A stretch of 64,000 bases of DNA from Candidatus Methanogranum gryphiswaldense (GCA_019262145.1 CP076745.1:1175093-1239092); one strand, 5' to 3'. Counted from the first letter of the stretch, positions 18,933 through 28,595 are shown. Notes: generated by a model not told the origin, from the letters alone. Numbers and translations are program-made.

Positions 18933-19859
18933 ATGGACTTTTACGACAAGGACCTGGTGTCCATCCGCGACCTTGACAGAGAACACATTGAGTCTCTATT
19001 GGACCTCTCGGAGGAAATGATCCCCTACGCCAGAGGAGAAAAGGTCGAACGCATGCTTGACGGAAAGGTTTTGGGCAATCTATTTTTTGAGCCCTCTACC
19101 CGCACAAAACTATCTTTCGAAAGTGCTGCCTGCAGATTAGGTTGCAGCGTAATAGATGTTTCCGAGATGTCCATGACATCCATATCAAAAGGCGAGACTC
19201 TTGCTGACACCATCAGAATGGTGGATGCGTACTGTGACGTCATCGTCCTCAGACATCCCCACGAAGGAGCTGCCAGACTTGCCGCTAAATTCTCTGAGAA
19301 TCCGGTCATAAACGCAGGCGACGGAGCTGGTTCTCACCCCACACAGACACTCCTGGACCTATTTACGATGAGAAAGGTGAAAGGTTCACTAGACGGTCTG
19401 AACGTCGTCCTTGTAGGGGATCTGAAATACGGCCGTACCGTACATTCCCTTGCCGATGCCCTCACAATGTTCGGTGCAAAACTTACACTTGTAGCACCAG
19501 AGACACTTCAGATGCCTGACGACATATATCATCATTTAAAAGAAAAAGGATGCAATCCCAAAAAGACCTCTACACTGGAAGATGTCATAGGTCAGGCAGA
19601 CGTCCTATATGTCACACGTATACAAAGGGAGAGATTCCCAGACCCTGCTGAATACCAGAAGGTCGCAGGAACCTATAGGATCGACAATACTATGCTTAGG
19701 GAAGCAAAAAGCGACATGATCGTGATGCACCCCCTACCCAGAGTGAATGAGATCGCATATGAGGTGGATTCGACCCCTCATGCAATGTATTTCGAACAAG
19801 CATTCAACGGGGTCCCGGTCAGAATGGCCATACTTCGCGCTATACTCAGAGGCATTTAA
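18933..19859 (+). CDS. pyrB: Aspartate carbamoyltransferase catalytic chain
   Basis: Condenses carbamoyl phosphate with aspartate in the committed step of pyrimidine synthesis. The protein has 308 residues, the usual length. Carbamoyl-phosphate binding motif FEPSTRTKLSFE, GDGAGSHPTQTLLDL and HPLPRVNEI are all present. The regulatory chain gene begins directly after its stop, so the pair encodes the allosteric holoenzyme. Confidence 0.97.
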   Translation: MDFYDKDLVSIRDLDREHIESLLDLSEEMIPYARGEKVERMLDGKVLGNLFFEPSTRTKLSFESAACRLGCSVIDVSEMSMTSISKGETLADTIRMVDAYCDVIVLRHPHEGAARLAAKFSENPVINAGDGAGSHPTQTLLDLFTMRKVKGSLDGLNVVLVGDLKYGRTVHSLADALTMFGAKLTLVAPETLQMPDDIYHHLKEKGCNPKKTSTLEDVIGQADVLYVTRIQRERFPDPAEYQKVAGTYRIDNTMLREAKSDMIVMHPLPRVNEIAYEVDSTPHAMYFEQAFNGVPVRMAILRAILRGI

Positions 19860-20336
19860 ATGGCAGACGGAAAAATCGTAGAAACAAAGATACCTCCAAT
19901 CAGGAACGGAACAGTCATCGATCACATATCCAACGGTCAGTCTTTGAATGTCCTCAAGATCCTAGGGGTCAACGAGAACAACATCGACTCCGTGATAAGC
20001 ATCGGAATGCATGTACCTTCATCCAAATGTAACTCTTGGAAAGATGTGATAAAGGTGGAGGACCGTGAATTAGACCCTCAAACTGTAGATAAGATCGCAC
20101 TTATCGCACCAGAGGCCACGATCTCGATAATCAGGGATTATTACATAGCTGAAAAATTCAATGTAAGACTTGAGGACCATATCGTAGGTCTCGCAAAATG
20201 CAGCAATCCCAACTGTATAACCAACAAGGGAGAGCCGATCGACCCTGAATTCATTGTGGAAGAACGTTGCCCTCCTAAGCTCAGATGCGTTTATTGCGAC
20301 AGGATACTTACGAACATCTCCGATAATCTACTCTGA
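19860..20336 (+). CDS. pyrI: Aspartate carbamoyltransferase regulatory chain
   Basis: A 158-residue regulatory subunit that binds nucleotide effectors and holds the catalytic trimers together. The allosteric domain begins at residue 10 (IPPIRNGTVIDHI). The C-terminal zinc domain has four cysteines in the pattern C-x4-C...C-x-x-C (CSNPNC, CVYC). It begins immediately after the pyrB stop and ends 2 bp before the next gene, so translation is probably coupled. Confidence 0.96.
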   Translation: MADGKIVETKIPPIRNGTVIDHISNGQSLNVLKILGVNENNIDSVISIGMHVPSSKCNSWKDVIKVEDRELDPQTVDKIALIAPEATISIIRDYYIAEKFNVRLEDHIVGLAKCSNPNCITNKGEPIDPEFIVEERCPPKLRCVYCDRILTNISDNLL

Positions 20337-20338
20337 AC

Positions 20339-20869
20339 ATGTTGATACTTCTTGTAGCAGGCATGCCTGGTTCCGGTAAAGAGGAGTTCTTGACCGTGGC
20401 CAGGTCGATAGATATCCCTTTCCTTAGGATGGGAGACATTGTTAGGGATTCGTATTCCTCCAGGTCCCCATCCGATACGAATCTTAGCGTTGGCGATTTT
20501 GCCTCCTTAGAAAGAGAAAGACATGGAAAGGATATCTGGGCCAAGCGCGCGCTACAAAAAATGTCTGGAGATATTTTCCTTGTTGACGGATGCAGGAGCC
20601 TCGATGAGGTGGCATCATACAAAAGACTGAGCGATAATGTACGCATAATAGCAATACACAGTGCACCGTCTGTCAGATACATTAGACTTTTAAAAAGGGC
20701 CAGAAATGATGCGCCGAACAACCTCAATGAATTCGATGCCCGTGACAGCAGGGAGATGTCATGGGGACTTGGAAACGTCATAGCGCTAGCCGACATCATG
20801 ATCGATAATTCTTCTACCCTCGAAGACTTCCACATAAGATCCGGTGAACTTCTGGAGAACATCAAATGA
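20339..20869 (+). CDS. UPF0200-type P-loop nucleotide/CoA-precursor kinase-like protein
   Basis: A 176-residue P-loop protein. Walker A is GMPGSGKEE (residues 8-16), followed by an NMP-kinase-like fold with FLRMGD and FLVDGCRSLDEV. It resembles the archaeal UPF0200 family, distant relatives of dephospho-CoA kinase and adenylate kinase; the phosphoryl acceptor is not established. It is tightly packed after pyrI (2 bp) and overlaps the next gene by 4 bp, so it belongs to the pyrBI transcript. Confidence 0.75.
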   Translation: MLILLVAGMPGSGKEEFLTVARSIDIPFLRMGDIVRDSYSSRSPSDTNLSVGDFASLERERHGKDIWAKRALQKMSGDIFLVDGCRSLDEVASYKRLSDNVRIIAIHSAPSVRYIRLLKRARNDAPNNLNEFDARDSREMSWGLGNVIALADIMIDNSSTLEDFHIRSGELLENIK

Positions 20870-21132
20870 GATTTACTACTGCACGTCTATGCGGTGGAGA
20901 GGCCCTGATGGCCATATCGGCCGATATCATGGATATCGATATGACCAAAGCAAAAGGCTATCTGATGTCCAAAGGATATAACATCAAACAGTCCGACGAC
21001 CTTATGATCGTCTTTGATTGGAACGGCATGGAAACGACCTTATACCCTCAGGGAAAGGTCATGTTCTTCCCCCTCCAGGATAGAACCTCTTGCATAAAAT
21101 ATGCAACAGAAATCCTTGATGCCTTGATATAA
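20866..21132 (+). CDS. Small conserved-type hypothetical protein
   Basis: An 88-residue soluble protein of mixed alpha/beta pattern ending in a helix. The strand pair METTLYPQGKVMFFPL recalls small TBP-like or RNase-HIII-N-like folds, but this is only an impression. It overlaps the kinase gene by 4 bp (ATGA), supporting translation. Function unknown. Confidence 0.65.
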   Translation: MRFTTARLCGGEALMAISADIMDIDMTKAKGYLMSKGYNIKQSDDLMIVFDWNGMETTLYPQGKVMFFPLQDRTSCIKYATEILDALI

Positions 21133-21164
21133 ATTCATTTTATATTAGAAGGATATAGGCCCCT

Positions 21165-21890
21165 ATGGTGGCATTGATAGAAGCGGCAATAGTGATATTC
21201 ATATCACTCTTACTGTCGATATGCGGCTGGAAATTCAAGATGCTCACTGTCGGTGGTGCTATAGCCGCATTCATTACTGGCTCTATTGTCGGACTCACTA
21301 GCAACCTTGAATGGTTCGCCCTTCTGATATTATTCACTGTATCCGGTCTTATAGCAACCAGGATCGGATTTGATAGAAAACTGAAAAAGGGGATCCAAGA
21401 AGGAAAACACGGGGAGAGGACCCATCTAAATGTCCTAGGTGTTGGAATACCCCCCTGCATAATCTCCGTGATATATCTTTTGGCAAATGGACAATATTCA
21501 TTTGAATTGACTATTGCCTTCATAAGTACGATGGCCGTCTCTGCGGCAGACACAATAGCAAGTGAGATCGGTACTAAAGATGAAAGAGTATGGTTGATTA
21601 CAACCTTCAAACGTGTTAAGCCCGGAGTAAACGGAGGGATATCCATCTTTGGCACAGGCATATCCATACTTGCATCTCTGGCAATATCCATTATCGGATG
21701 GCTTATGATATATCATACCATAGAGATCTACATCTTGATCCCCACTTTTGCAGGCCTTGTTGGTAATATGTTGGATAGTCTGTTGGGTGCCACCTTGGAA
21801 GATGGTGGATATATCTCTAAATACACCAATAATTGCGTGACATCGTTGATGGGGGCTGCATTCGGTGCAGCGGTCGCATTCATCATTTGA
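21165..21890 (+). CDS. DUF92 family membrane protein
   Basis: A 241-residue polytopic protein with about six membrane helices and the DUF92 signatures: TVGGAIAAFITG near the N-terminus, AADTIASEIG in the middle, KPGVNGGIS, and GNMLDSLLGATLE near the end. The plant relative VTE6 phosphorylates phytyl phosphate, so an isoprenoid-phosphate kinase role is possible. Start GTG-rich context: ATG 21165. It is the last gene of the pyrB-led gene row. Confidence 0.87.
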   Translation: MVALIEAAIVIFISLLLSICGWKFKMLTVGGAIAAFITGSIVGLTSNLEWFALLILFTVSGLIATRIGFDRKLKKGIQEGKHGERTHLNVLGVGIPPCIISVIYLLANGQYSFELTIAFISTMAVSAADTIASEIGTKDERVWLITTFKRVKPGVNGGISIFGTGISILASLAISIIGWLMIYHTIEIYILIPTFAGLVGNMLDSLLGATLEDGGYISKYTNNCVTSLMGAAFGAAVAFII

Positions 21891-21928
21891 GTCCTGTACA
21901 AATAGGGACTGTCGAATGCATGGACGCC

Positions 21929-22819
21929 TTAGAACAATGAGGTTTGTTTATATTTGGGTTCAAACGCCCGCAAATACGCGAAGACCTCTTCGGGCTTCCA
22001 AAGAATGCCATGTTGCTTACATGTCTCCTTGAAGATAATCGTCAGACGATCATTGTTTAGACTATTGCATGAATACATATTTCCAAAATAACGAACATAT
22101 CTTTCTTTCATTCCAGGGAAAAGATTGTCCAACTGGGCATAGAAATATTCCCTGTCACCCTCCCGAAGCGTCGTGCCGAAACCAAAACACATTATCCCAT
22201 GTACCTTTGCCCTTATGCAATAATCCAATAATCCTTGTAAATTCTCCTCGGTATCGTTTATGAATGGTAGGGTCGGACATAGCCATACCACCGTCGGTAT
22301 CCCATTGTCCCTCATAACTTCCAGAACATGGAACCGCTCCGATGTCGTAGATACGTTTGGCTCGATCTTGCGACACAGGTCCTCGTCATAAGTGGTCAAA
22401 GTGATTTGAACAACACATTTTGTTTTTTCATTAATGGCCTTCAAAAGGTCCAAGTCCCGTAGTATCCTGGATGATTTGGTCAAGATCGTCATACCGAATC
22501 CGTAACGCTTGATCAACTCAAGACATTGACGAGTGACTTGCAATTCCTCTTCCAGAGGGATGTACGGGTCGCACATCGCCCCTGTACCGATCATACAAGG
22601 TTTCCTTTTCCTACGCAACTGTTCTTCCAGAATATCCGGGGCATTGCGCTTGACCTCTATATCCTCGAAATCATGATCGATCTGATAACATGAACTCCTG
22701 CTATCACAGTAGATACAACCGTGGGAACAACCACGATACAGATTCATACCGTTCTGTGGCGACAATATCGTCTTGTAATCACCATAATGATATGCGACTG
22801 CCTTATCTTTCACGACCAA
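21929..22819 (-). CDS. Radical SAM protein (SplB-related)
   Basis: A 296-residue radical SAM enzyme with the CxxxCxxC cluster motif CSHGCIYC near residues 31-38. It is related to the COG1533 group that includes spore photoproduct lyase-like proteins. The core barrel continues with GTGAMCDPYIPLE and ILTKSSRILRDLDLL. Additional cysteines are scattered toward the C-terminus. It is monocistronic. The substrate cannot be deduced. Confidence 0.85.
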   Translation of the reverse strand: MVVKDKAVAYHYGDYKTILSPQNGMNLYRGCSHGCIYCDSRSSCYQIDHDFEDIEVKRNAPDILEEQLRRKRKPCMIGTGAMCDPYIPLEEELQVTRQCLELIKRYGFGMTILTKSSRILRDLDLLKAINEKTKCVVQITLTTYDEDLCRKIEPNVSTTSERFHVLEVMRDNGIPTVVWLCPTLPFINDTEENLQGLLDYCIRAKVHGIMCFGFGTTLREGDREYFYAQLDNLFPGMKERYVRYFGNMYSCNSLNNDRLTIIFKETCKQHGILWKPEEVFAYLRAFEPKYKQTSLF

Positions 22820-22839
22820 GAATAGGCAACGGCATTAAA

Positions 22840-22868
22840 AGAAATATTGGGAGGGGTCGCGCCCCTCC
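22840..22868 (-). terminator. Hairpin terminator after porB
   Basis: GGAGGGG (22850-22856) pairs with CCCCTCC (22862-22868), seven bases after the porB stop. Read on the minus strand, a T-rich stretch follows. Confidence 0.65.
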
Positions 22869-22874
22869 GTTTGA

Positions 22875-23825
22875 TCAAAGCTTACAAAGTTTCAAAAGAT
22901 AATCCCAACGAGCGTCGAGCTTCTCTTGCATTTCTTCCACAACAGGCTCCCATCTCTCGTTCATAAGGTGCTTGTACCTTCCCTGAGATGCGATCCACTC
23001 TGTAATGGGCTTCTTTTCGACCTTTCCCTCTGCGATCTTAAGACTCTCGGGCGACAAGGTGTAATCCGTACCGTTCTCTATCTCATACAGAGGCCATACA
23101 CATGTATCGACCGCAAGCTTGGATATGTTTATGGAATCTTCTGGCTGGAACCTCCATCCTCTAGGACATGGACTGAGGGCGTTTATGAAACTCGGCCCTC
23201 CGCATTCAAATGCCTTGTGAGCCTTTGTTATCATGTCCCTCCAAGCATGTGGTGCAGCTTGTGCCACGTAAGGCACTCCGTGCATTGCAACGATCTTGGT
23301 CATGTCCTTGGAATATTCCTTCTTTCCATAACAGACGCTTCCAGCACACGATGTGGTCGTGGATGCGCCCATACCGGTAGCGGAGGACCTCTGAATACCT
23401 GTGTTCATGTATGCTTCGTTATTCAGACATACATACAACATGTGGTGTCCTCTCTCCATGGCTCCGGAAAGTGCTTGCAGACCTATATCGTACGTTGCCC
23501 CATCCCCGGCAAAGGTAACAAACTTGATGTCCTTGGTGATCTTGCCTTGTCTTCTCAATGATTGATAGGCCGATTCTACTCCTGCACATCCTGCTGCTCC
23601 ATTTCCAAATGCCGTATGGATGTATGGGACATTCCAGGAAGTATATGGGAAGATGGTCGTAGAAACTTCGAAACAGCCTGTGGCACATGTCACAACGACA
23701 TCCTTCTCCGTACCCATGAGGATCTGTCTGGCAATTATTGATTCTGCACATCCAGCACAAAGCCTGTGCCCACTTGCAAGCCTTACAGGTATCTTGTTGA
23801 GATCCTTCAATGAAAGTGTACTCAT
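22875..23825 (-). CDS. porB: Pyruvate:ferredoxin oxidoreductase beta subunit
   Basis: The thiamine-diphosphate and Fe-S subunit of the enzyme that interconverts pyruvate with acetyl-CoA and CO2. The protein has 316 residues. A cysteine pair (CAGC) lies near the N-terminus, and GDGATYDIG with a downstream NNEAYMN forms the ThDP/Mg binding motif. It is the last gene of porC-D-A-B; its ATG overlaps the porA stop by 4 bp. Confidence 0.96.
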   Translation of the reverse strand: MSTLSLKDLNKIPVRLASGHRLCAGCAESIIARQILMGTEKDVVVTCATGCFEVSTTIFPYTSWNVPYIHTAFGNGAAGCAGVESAYQSLRRQGKITKDIKFVTFAGDGATYDIGLQALSGAMERGHHMLYVCLNNEAYMNTGIQRSSATGMGASTTTSCAGSVCYGKKEYSKDMTKIVAMHGVPYVAQAAPHAWRDMITKAHKAFECGGPSFINALSPCPRGWRFQPEDSINISKLAVDTCVWPLYEIENGTDYTLSPESLKIAEGKVEKKPITEWIASQGRYKHLMNERWEPVVEEMQEKLDARWDYLLKLCKL

Positions 23826-25000
23826 TCTCTCACCCCCAAATAATTGATACGCTTGGCCTTTCCTTCCTTCACGTCCTTATAGACAGACACGAAATCGGAT
23901 ACCATTGTATCGGCTCCTCCCAATCCATAGATGTAGTTGTACATCTTGGGCATCTCTCCTTCGTTCTCAAGAGCGGCAGCAACAACTTCGGGGAACATCG
24001 GCCCATATGAACCTATGCTCAGATGTCTGTCCATTACGATGACCGACTTCTTACCCTTCATGACCTTTGCAAGGTCGCTGATCGGCCATGGCCTGTATAG
24101 ACGTGGCATTGCAACACCGACGTGCATTCCCTCTCTGCGAAGTTGATCCACTGCTTCCTTCATCGTTCCGAATGAAGAACCTAGGACTATCGCTATGCAG
24201 CTCGCATCGTCGCACATGTATTCCTCCACAAGATTGTATTCTCTTCCTGATATCTGCTGGAACTCCTTGAATACCTGCTTTGTGACCTCCAATGCCTTAT
24301 CCATGGCCTTTACGGTCTGATACTTATGAGGGAAATAGAACAATGGACCGTCCATGAGGTTATGGGAGACCGGGTGCTCAACATCAAGCAGCGGATAAAG
24401 CGGCTTGAATTCTCCAACGAACTTCTTCACAGCGTGAGTGTCCAAAGGTGTCATCCTCTCGATAGCGTGTGTAAGTATGAATCCGTCCAGATTCATAAGA
24501 CACGGAAGCTGAACCTCGTGATGTTCCGCAATCCTCGGTGCAATTATGGAAAGGTCGTACGCCTGCTGGACATTCTCTGCGAATAGGGACATCCAACCTG
24601 TATCCCTTGCCGACATCACGTCTCCATGATCGTTGTTTATATTAATCGGCCCGCTGACGGCCCTGTTTGCAACAGCCATTATGATCGGCACGCGCATTGA
24701 CGCAGCTATCGGGAGTACTTCCCACATATATGCCATTCCCTGAGATGCCGTAGCGGTGAATGTCCTTGCACCTGCAGAACAAGCAGTTACACAAAGTGTC
24801 AGTGCGCTATGCTCAGACTCTACACATACGAACTCCGTCTTGACCTCTCCGTTTGCAATATATTCCGCAAACTTCTCAACGATGATCGTTTGAGGTGTGA
24901 TCGGATATGCAGCGCAAACATCGGGGTCGATCTGTCTCCACGCGAGAGCGACCGCACAATCTCCGTTTATAGCAATATCGCTATGCTTTGCTGGTGTCAT
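23822..25000 (-). CDS. porA: Pyruvate:ferredoxin oxidoreductase alpha subunit
   Basis: A 392-residue alpha subunit. The YPITPQT motif near residue 30, a GARTFTATASQG motif and the VANRAVSGPININNDHGD segment are typical. The start is ATG 25000, preceded by an AGGA site; an upstream extension of 21 residues in frame overlaps porD and looks spurious. Packed between porD (1 bp gap) and porB (4 bp overlap). Confidence 0.96.
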   Translation of the reverse strand: MTPAKHSDIAINGDCAVALAWRQIDPDVCAAYPITPQTIIVEKFAEYIANGEVKTEFVCVESEHSALTLCVTACSAGARTFTATASQGMAYMWEVLPIAASMRVPIIMAVANRAVSGPININNDHGDVMSARDTGWMSLFAENVQQAYDLSIIAPRIAEHHEVQLPCLMNLDGFILTHAIERMTPLDTHAVKKFVGEFKPLYPLLDVEHPVSHNLMDGPLFYFPHKYQTVKAMDKALEVTKQVFKEFQQISGREYNLVEEYMCDDASCIAIVLGSSFGTMKEAVDQLRREGMHVGVAMPRLYRPWPISDLAKVMKGKKSVIVMDRHLSIGSYGPMFPEVVAAALENEGEMPKMYNYIYGLGGADTMVSDFVSVYKDVKEGKAKRINYLGVRE

Positions 25001-25001
25001 C

Positions 25002-25286
25002 TCATTCCTCCCCTTCGACCATTGTGATAGCCTTCTTGGGACATGCCTTCGCACATATCCCACATCCCTTGCAGTGGGTCTTCTTTATACCCACTACCTT
25101 GTCATCCTTCACTAGGATGCAATCGTCTGGACAGTATATCCAACATGTCAAACAATCAATACACTTATCAAGATCTATTACCGGAAGCATACTTCTCCAG
25201 TCGCCGGTCTTGAATTCCTCAGAGGATCCGGGCTTGATTACACGGTCCCCTATGACCAAATCCTTATAATTGGCTAAATTGACCAT
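25002..25286 (-). CDS. porD: Pyruvate:ferredoxin oxidoreductase delta subunit (2[4Fe-4S] ferredoxin)
   Basis: A 94-residue polyferredoxin subunit. Two CxxCxxCxxxC motifs are present (CIDCLTCWIYCP and CKGCGICAKACP), which pass electrons to external ferredoxin. It overlaps porC by one base. Confidence 0.96.
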   Translation of the reverse strand: MVNLANYKDLVIGDRVIKPGSSEEFKTGDWRSMLPVIDLDKCIDCLTCWIYCPDDCILVKDDKVVGIKKTHCKGCGICAKACPKKAITMVEGEE

Positions 25287-25843
25287 TAACGCACCTCCTC
25301 ATATGCTCTCTTGAGAGCTGAAAGATTCTTTACTATCATCTTATCAGATAATTTTCCTGTGAACTTGGTCGTTATATGGTCTTCGAGTTCACCATATGAA
25401 ATGATGGGAGAGATCTTAACGAGCGCACCCAACATTGCTGTGTTTGCCATAGGCATACCTATTTCCTCGGTTGAGATCCTCGTAGCATCGACAGCATGGC
25501 AATCTACCATGGTACCAATGGCCTTCTTGAGTTCCTCGGGAGTACCTGGGTAATTGGCCAGGATCATGCCCCCTTTCTTGATTCCCTTTGCAACATCTAC
25601 CTTTCCGATGAGTGTGGGATCGATAACAATAACGATGTCAGGCTCATAGACCTGAGTATGTACTCTGATAGGTTCCCCAGATATTCTAGCGAATGCCCTT
25701 ATCGGTGCTCCCATCCTCTCCGGTCCGAATTCGGGGAAAGCCTTGACATATTTCCCTGCATAGATGGCGGTCTCAGCGAGAATCTCGTTTGCAGTGACGA
25801 CTCCCTGTCCACCTCTTCCGTGCCAACAAATTTCCGTGTCCAT
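25286..25843 (-). CDS. porC: Pyruvate:ferredoxin oxidoreductase gamma subunit
   Basis: A 185-residue gamma subunit, first gene of the por operon. The N-terminal GRGGQGVVTANEIL motif and the GPERMGAPIRAFARIS segment are diagnostic. A minus-strand TATA-like box near 25882 lies about 26 bp upstream of a predicted start that is close to the ATG. The divergent partner is PEP synthase, linking acetyl-CoA to gluconeogenesis. Confidence 0.95.
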   Translation of the reverse strand: MDTEICWHGRGGQGVVTANEILAETAIYAGKYVKAFPEFGPERMGAPIRAFARISGEPIRVHTQVYEPDIVIVIDPTLIGKVDVAKGIKKGGMILANYPGTPEELKKAIGTMVDCHAVDATRISTEEIGMPMANTAMLGALVKISPIISYGELEDHITTKFTGKLSDKMIVKNLSALKRAYEEVR

Positions 25844-26206
25844 GTTGAACCAACTTGGGGGTTAAATGTACATATCCGATTTAAAGCCTTGTATGTATTA
25901 TCTCGATTTTCACTGTTTAAGAGAGAATATACTGAATAAAACACAAAAATATGCACCAGTTTATACGAATTTAGAAACAATAATACGAATTTCGAAAAAA
26001 TAGGGATACTATTTTACTGTACCTGTGTGCTGTCTTGATATTCGAATGAAAAGACATACAAAACGAATAATAACTTGCATTTTTCCTACCAATAATTTTG
26101 TTGGTCTAGCAAGCAATAATAAAAATAACCCTATTAGGGGCCGTATAGGAAGCCGTGGGGGCTTTGTCCTTGCGCATTAGAAACCCCTTCCTTAACAGGG
26201 ATTCCC
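25844..26206. promoter_or_regulatory. Divergent por/ppsA promoter region with ACGAATTT repeats
   Basis: This 363-bp AT-rich region holds promoters for porCDAB (minus) and ppsA (plus). Two identical TACGAATTT repeats (25964-25972 and 25984-25992) lie 20 bp apart, two helical turns, and a weaker ACGAATAA is at 26063-26070. A similar pair lies upstream of acd. A TATA-like element near 26118-26126 suits ppsA, leaving a leader of about 55 nt. No gene is seen. Confidence 0.5.
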
Positions 26207-28525
26207 ATGGACAGAAGAATAATTGATGTTAATGAACTGCGCGTGACCGATGTACCCATTGTTGGTGGTAAAGGAGCGAATCTTGGAGAACTTACATCTG
26301 CAGCATTCCCTGTACCCAATGCATTCGTTCTCACAACGGTCTCGTACGACTATTTTTTGACCAAAAGCAGAATTATGAACAAGATCGATGAGGAACTCAA
26401 AAAGATCGATAAGAATTCTGACCAGAGCCTTACAGATGCATCTGGTAGGATCAGGAAACTCTTTGAAACTTATGAGATTCCTGCAGACCTCAAAAAAGAG
26501 ATCATCTCGAATTACAACCTTTTGTTCACAAAAGGAAAGATGGGTTTCGTCGCTATAAGATCGAGTGCGACAGCTGAAGATCTTCCTGATGCAAGTTTCG
26601 CAGGACAACAGGAAACATATCTCAATGTGAAGGGAAACGACGACCTATTCGATAAGATCAGAAAATGTTGGTCCTCACTCTTTACTGCAAGGGCCATATC
26701 CTATCGTGAGAAACAAGGATATGCCCACAAAGATGTGAAATTGGCTGTCGTTGTTCAAAAGATGGTAAATTCTGAAATTTCAGGTATAATGTTCACAGTA
26801 GACCCGCACAATGGTGCTAAGAACATCATTATCGAAGCAGGATATGGGCTCGGTGAAGCGATCGTGGGAGGAGAAGTAACTCCTGATACGTACGTTATAG
26901 ACAAAAGCAAAATGTCCATCTCCAAAAAGAGAATTTCTGTGCAAAAGTGGAAATATGTAAGAGGCCCAGATGTTGGATGCGTCAAAGAGGATGTCGCTGC
27001 AGACCTGGAAAAGGCCCAAAAAATATCTGACAATCGCATATTAGAGATCGCAGAACTAGGACGTCAGGTAGAGATCCACTATCAAAGACCGATGGATATG
27101 GAATGGTGCATAGAGGATGACAAAGTATATCTTGTACAGGCCAGACCGATCACTGCGATCGGAAATACTGGAGCAGATACGATCAAAACAGAGATATCTT
27201 CCAGTGAAGAGGTCATTCTCAGCGGACTTGGAGCAAGCCCAGGAATGGCTAGCGGAACTGTCTGCATCTACGATGAGACGATGAGTTTGGATGTTGTAAA
27301 GGACGGGGATGTCCTCGTTACAAAAATGACCATGCCGGATATGGTACCTGCAATGAGCAGGTCCGTTGCCATAGTGACTGACGAAGGCGGAATGACCTGT
27401 CATGCCGCCATAATATCCAGGGAATTGGGTACACCTTGTGTCGTAGGAACCGGACATGCCACTGAGAAACTAAAGAACGGAGATATCATCACTGTCGATG
27501 GAACAACAGGATCAGTTTACAGAGGAGAGATCAAAAGATCGACTGAACCCTCCTCACCATCCGAGACAGTGAACGCATCTTGCTACGAATCCGTGCCTAT
27601 CACAGGAACAAAGGTCCTGGTCAATATGAGCATGCCCTCCAAGGCTGATGAGATCGCAAAACTTCCTTGCGACGGTGTAGGGCTAATGAGATCCGAATTC
27701 CTTTTCACCAACTACATAGGAGAACACCCGTGTGCCATCATCGAAGATGGACGCTCCGAAGAACTCATACAAAAATTGGCTGAAGGTATCTCTAAAGTCG
27801 CCAGAGCATTTTACCCAAGACCGGTAACTCTCAGGACATCGGACTTCAAAACGAACGAATACCGTGATATGAAAGGCGGTATGGACTTCGAACCTAATGA
27901 GGACAATCCCATGATAGGATGGAGGGGATGTTCGAGATACGTCTCTGACTCTTATCGTGATGCATTCATATGCGAATTGAAAGCCATAAAGAAAGTAAGG
28001 GATGAATTCGGGCTGAAGAACGTACACATAATGCTCCCGTTCGTAAGAACAATATCGGAAGTTCAACAGATCACCGAAATGATGACATCGGTAGGACTTA
28101 GAAGAGGCCTTGATCTGAAGCTTTATTTCATGGCCGAGGTCCCCGTCAACATCTTCATGGCAGAAGAGTTCTGCAAATACTGTGATGCTTTCTCGATCGG
28201 TTCGAACGACCTCACTCAGCTCATTCTCGGATGTGACCGCGACTCAGACCTTCTAGGAAAGATGGGTTACTTCGATGAAAGGAATCCTGGTGTGAAGGCT
28301 GCCATCTCCTATCTGATCAAGGTCGCACACAAGAACGGGAAAACGGTCAGTATCTGTGGACAGGGACCGTCAGTTTATCCAGAATTCGCTGAGTTCCTTG
28401 TTGAAGAAGGAATAGATTACATCTCCCTCAACCCTGATACTTTCGTGAAGACCAAGAGGATAATCGCTTCCGCAGAACAAAGAATAATGCTGAGGAACCT
28501 CAAGGAACTTAAGAACAAACAATAA
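26207..28525 (+). CDS. ppsA: Phosphoenolpyruvate synthase
   Basis: Makes PEP from pyruvate, ATP and water for gluconeogenesis. The 772-residue protein has an N-terminal ATP-grasp domain (VGGKGANLGEL), the swivelling phospho-histidine domain with GGMTCHAAIISRELG, and a C-terminal PEP-binding barrel with GSNDLTQ and the cysteine motif ISICGQ-like VSICGQGP. The length is normal. Its placement opposite por fits anabolic use of pyruvate made from acetyl-CoA. Confidence 0.97.
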   Translation: MDRRIIDVNELRVTDVPIVGGKGANLGELTSAAFPVPNAFVLTTVSYDYFLTKSRIMNKIDEELKKIDKNSDQSLTDASGRIRKLFETYEIPADLKKEIISNYNLLFTKGKMGFVAIRSSATAEDLPDASFAGQQETYLNVKGNDDLFDKIRKCWSSLFTARAISYREKQGYAHKDVKLAVVVQKMVNSEISGIMFTVDPHNGAKNIIIEAGYGLGEAIVGGEVTPDTYVIDKSKMSISKKRISVQKWKYVRGPDVGCVKEDVAADLEKAQKISDNRILEIAELGRQVEIHYQRPMDMEWCIEDDKVYLVQARPITAIGNTGADTIKTEISSSEEVILSGLGASPGMASGTVCIYDETMSLDVVKDGDVLVTKMTMPDMVPAMSRSVAIVTDEGGMTCHAAIISRELGTPCVVGTGHATEKLKNGDIITVDGTTGSVYRGEIKRSTEPSSPSETVNASCYESVPITGTKVLVNMSMPSKADEIAKLPCDGVGLMRSEFLFTNYIGEHPCAIIEDGRSEELIQKLAEGISKVARAFYPRPVTLRTSDFKTNEYRDMKGGMDFEPNEDNPMIGWRGCSRYVSDSYRDAFICELKAIKKVRDEFGLKNVHIMLPFVRTISEVQQITEMMTSVGLRRGLDLKLYFMAEVPVNIFMAEEFCKYCDAFSIGSNDLTQLILGCDRDSDLLGKMGYFDERNPGVKAAISYLIKVAHKNGKTVSICGQGPSVYPEFAEFLVEEGIDYISLNPDTFVKTKRIIASAEQRIMLRNLKELKNKQ

Positions 28526-28533
28526 ACCAAAAT

Positions 28534-28553
28534 GGGGGCGAACCCCCCTTCTT
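28534..28553 (+). terminator. Hairpin terminator after ppsA
   Basis: GGGGG (28534-28538) pairs with CCCCC (28543-28548) and is followed by TTCTTATT, nine bases after the stop. Confidence 0.6.
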
Positions 28554-28595
28554 ATTAATATAATTATATCAACTGAGAATTAGCGCACATACAAG

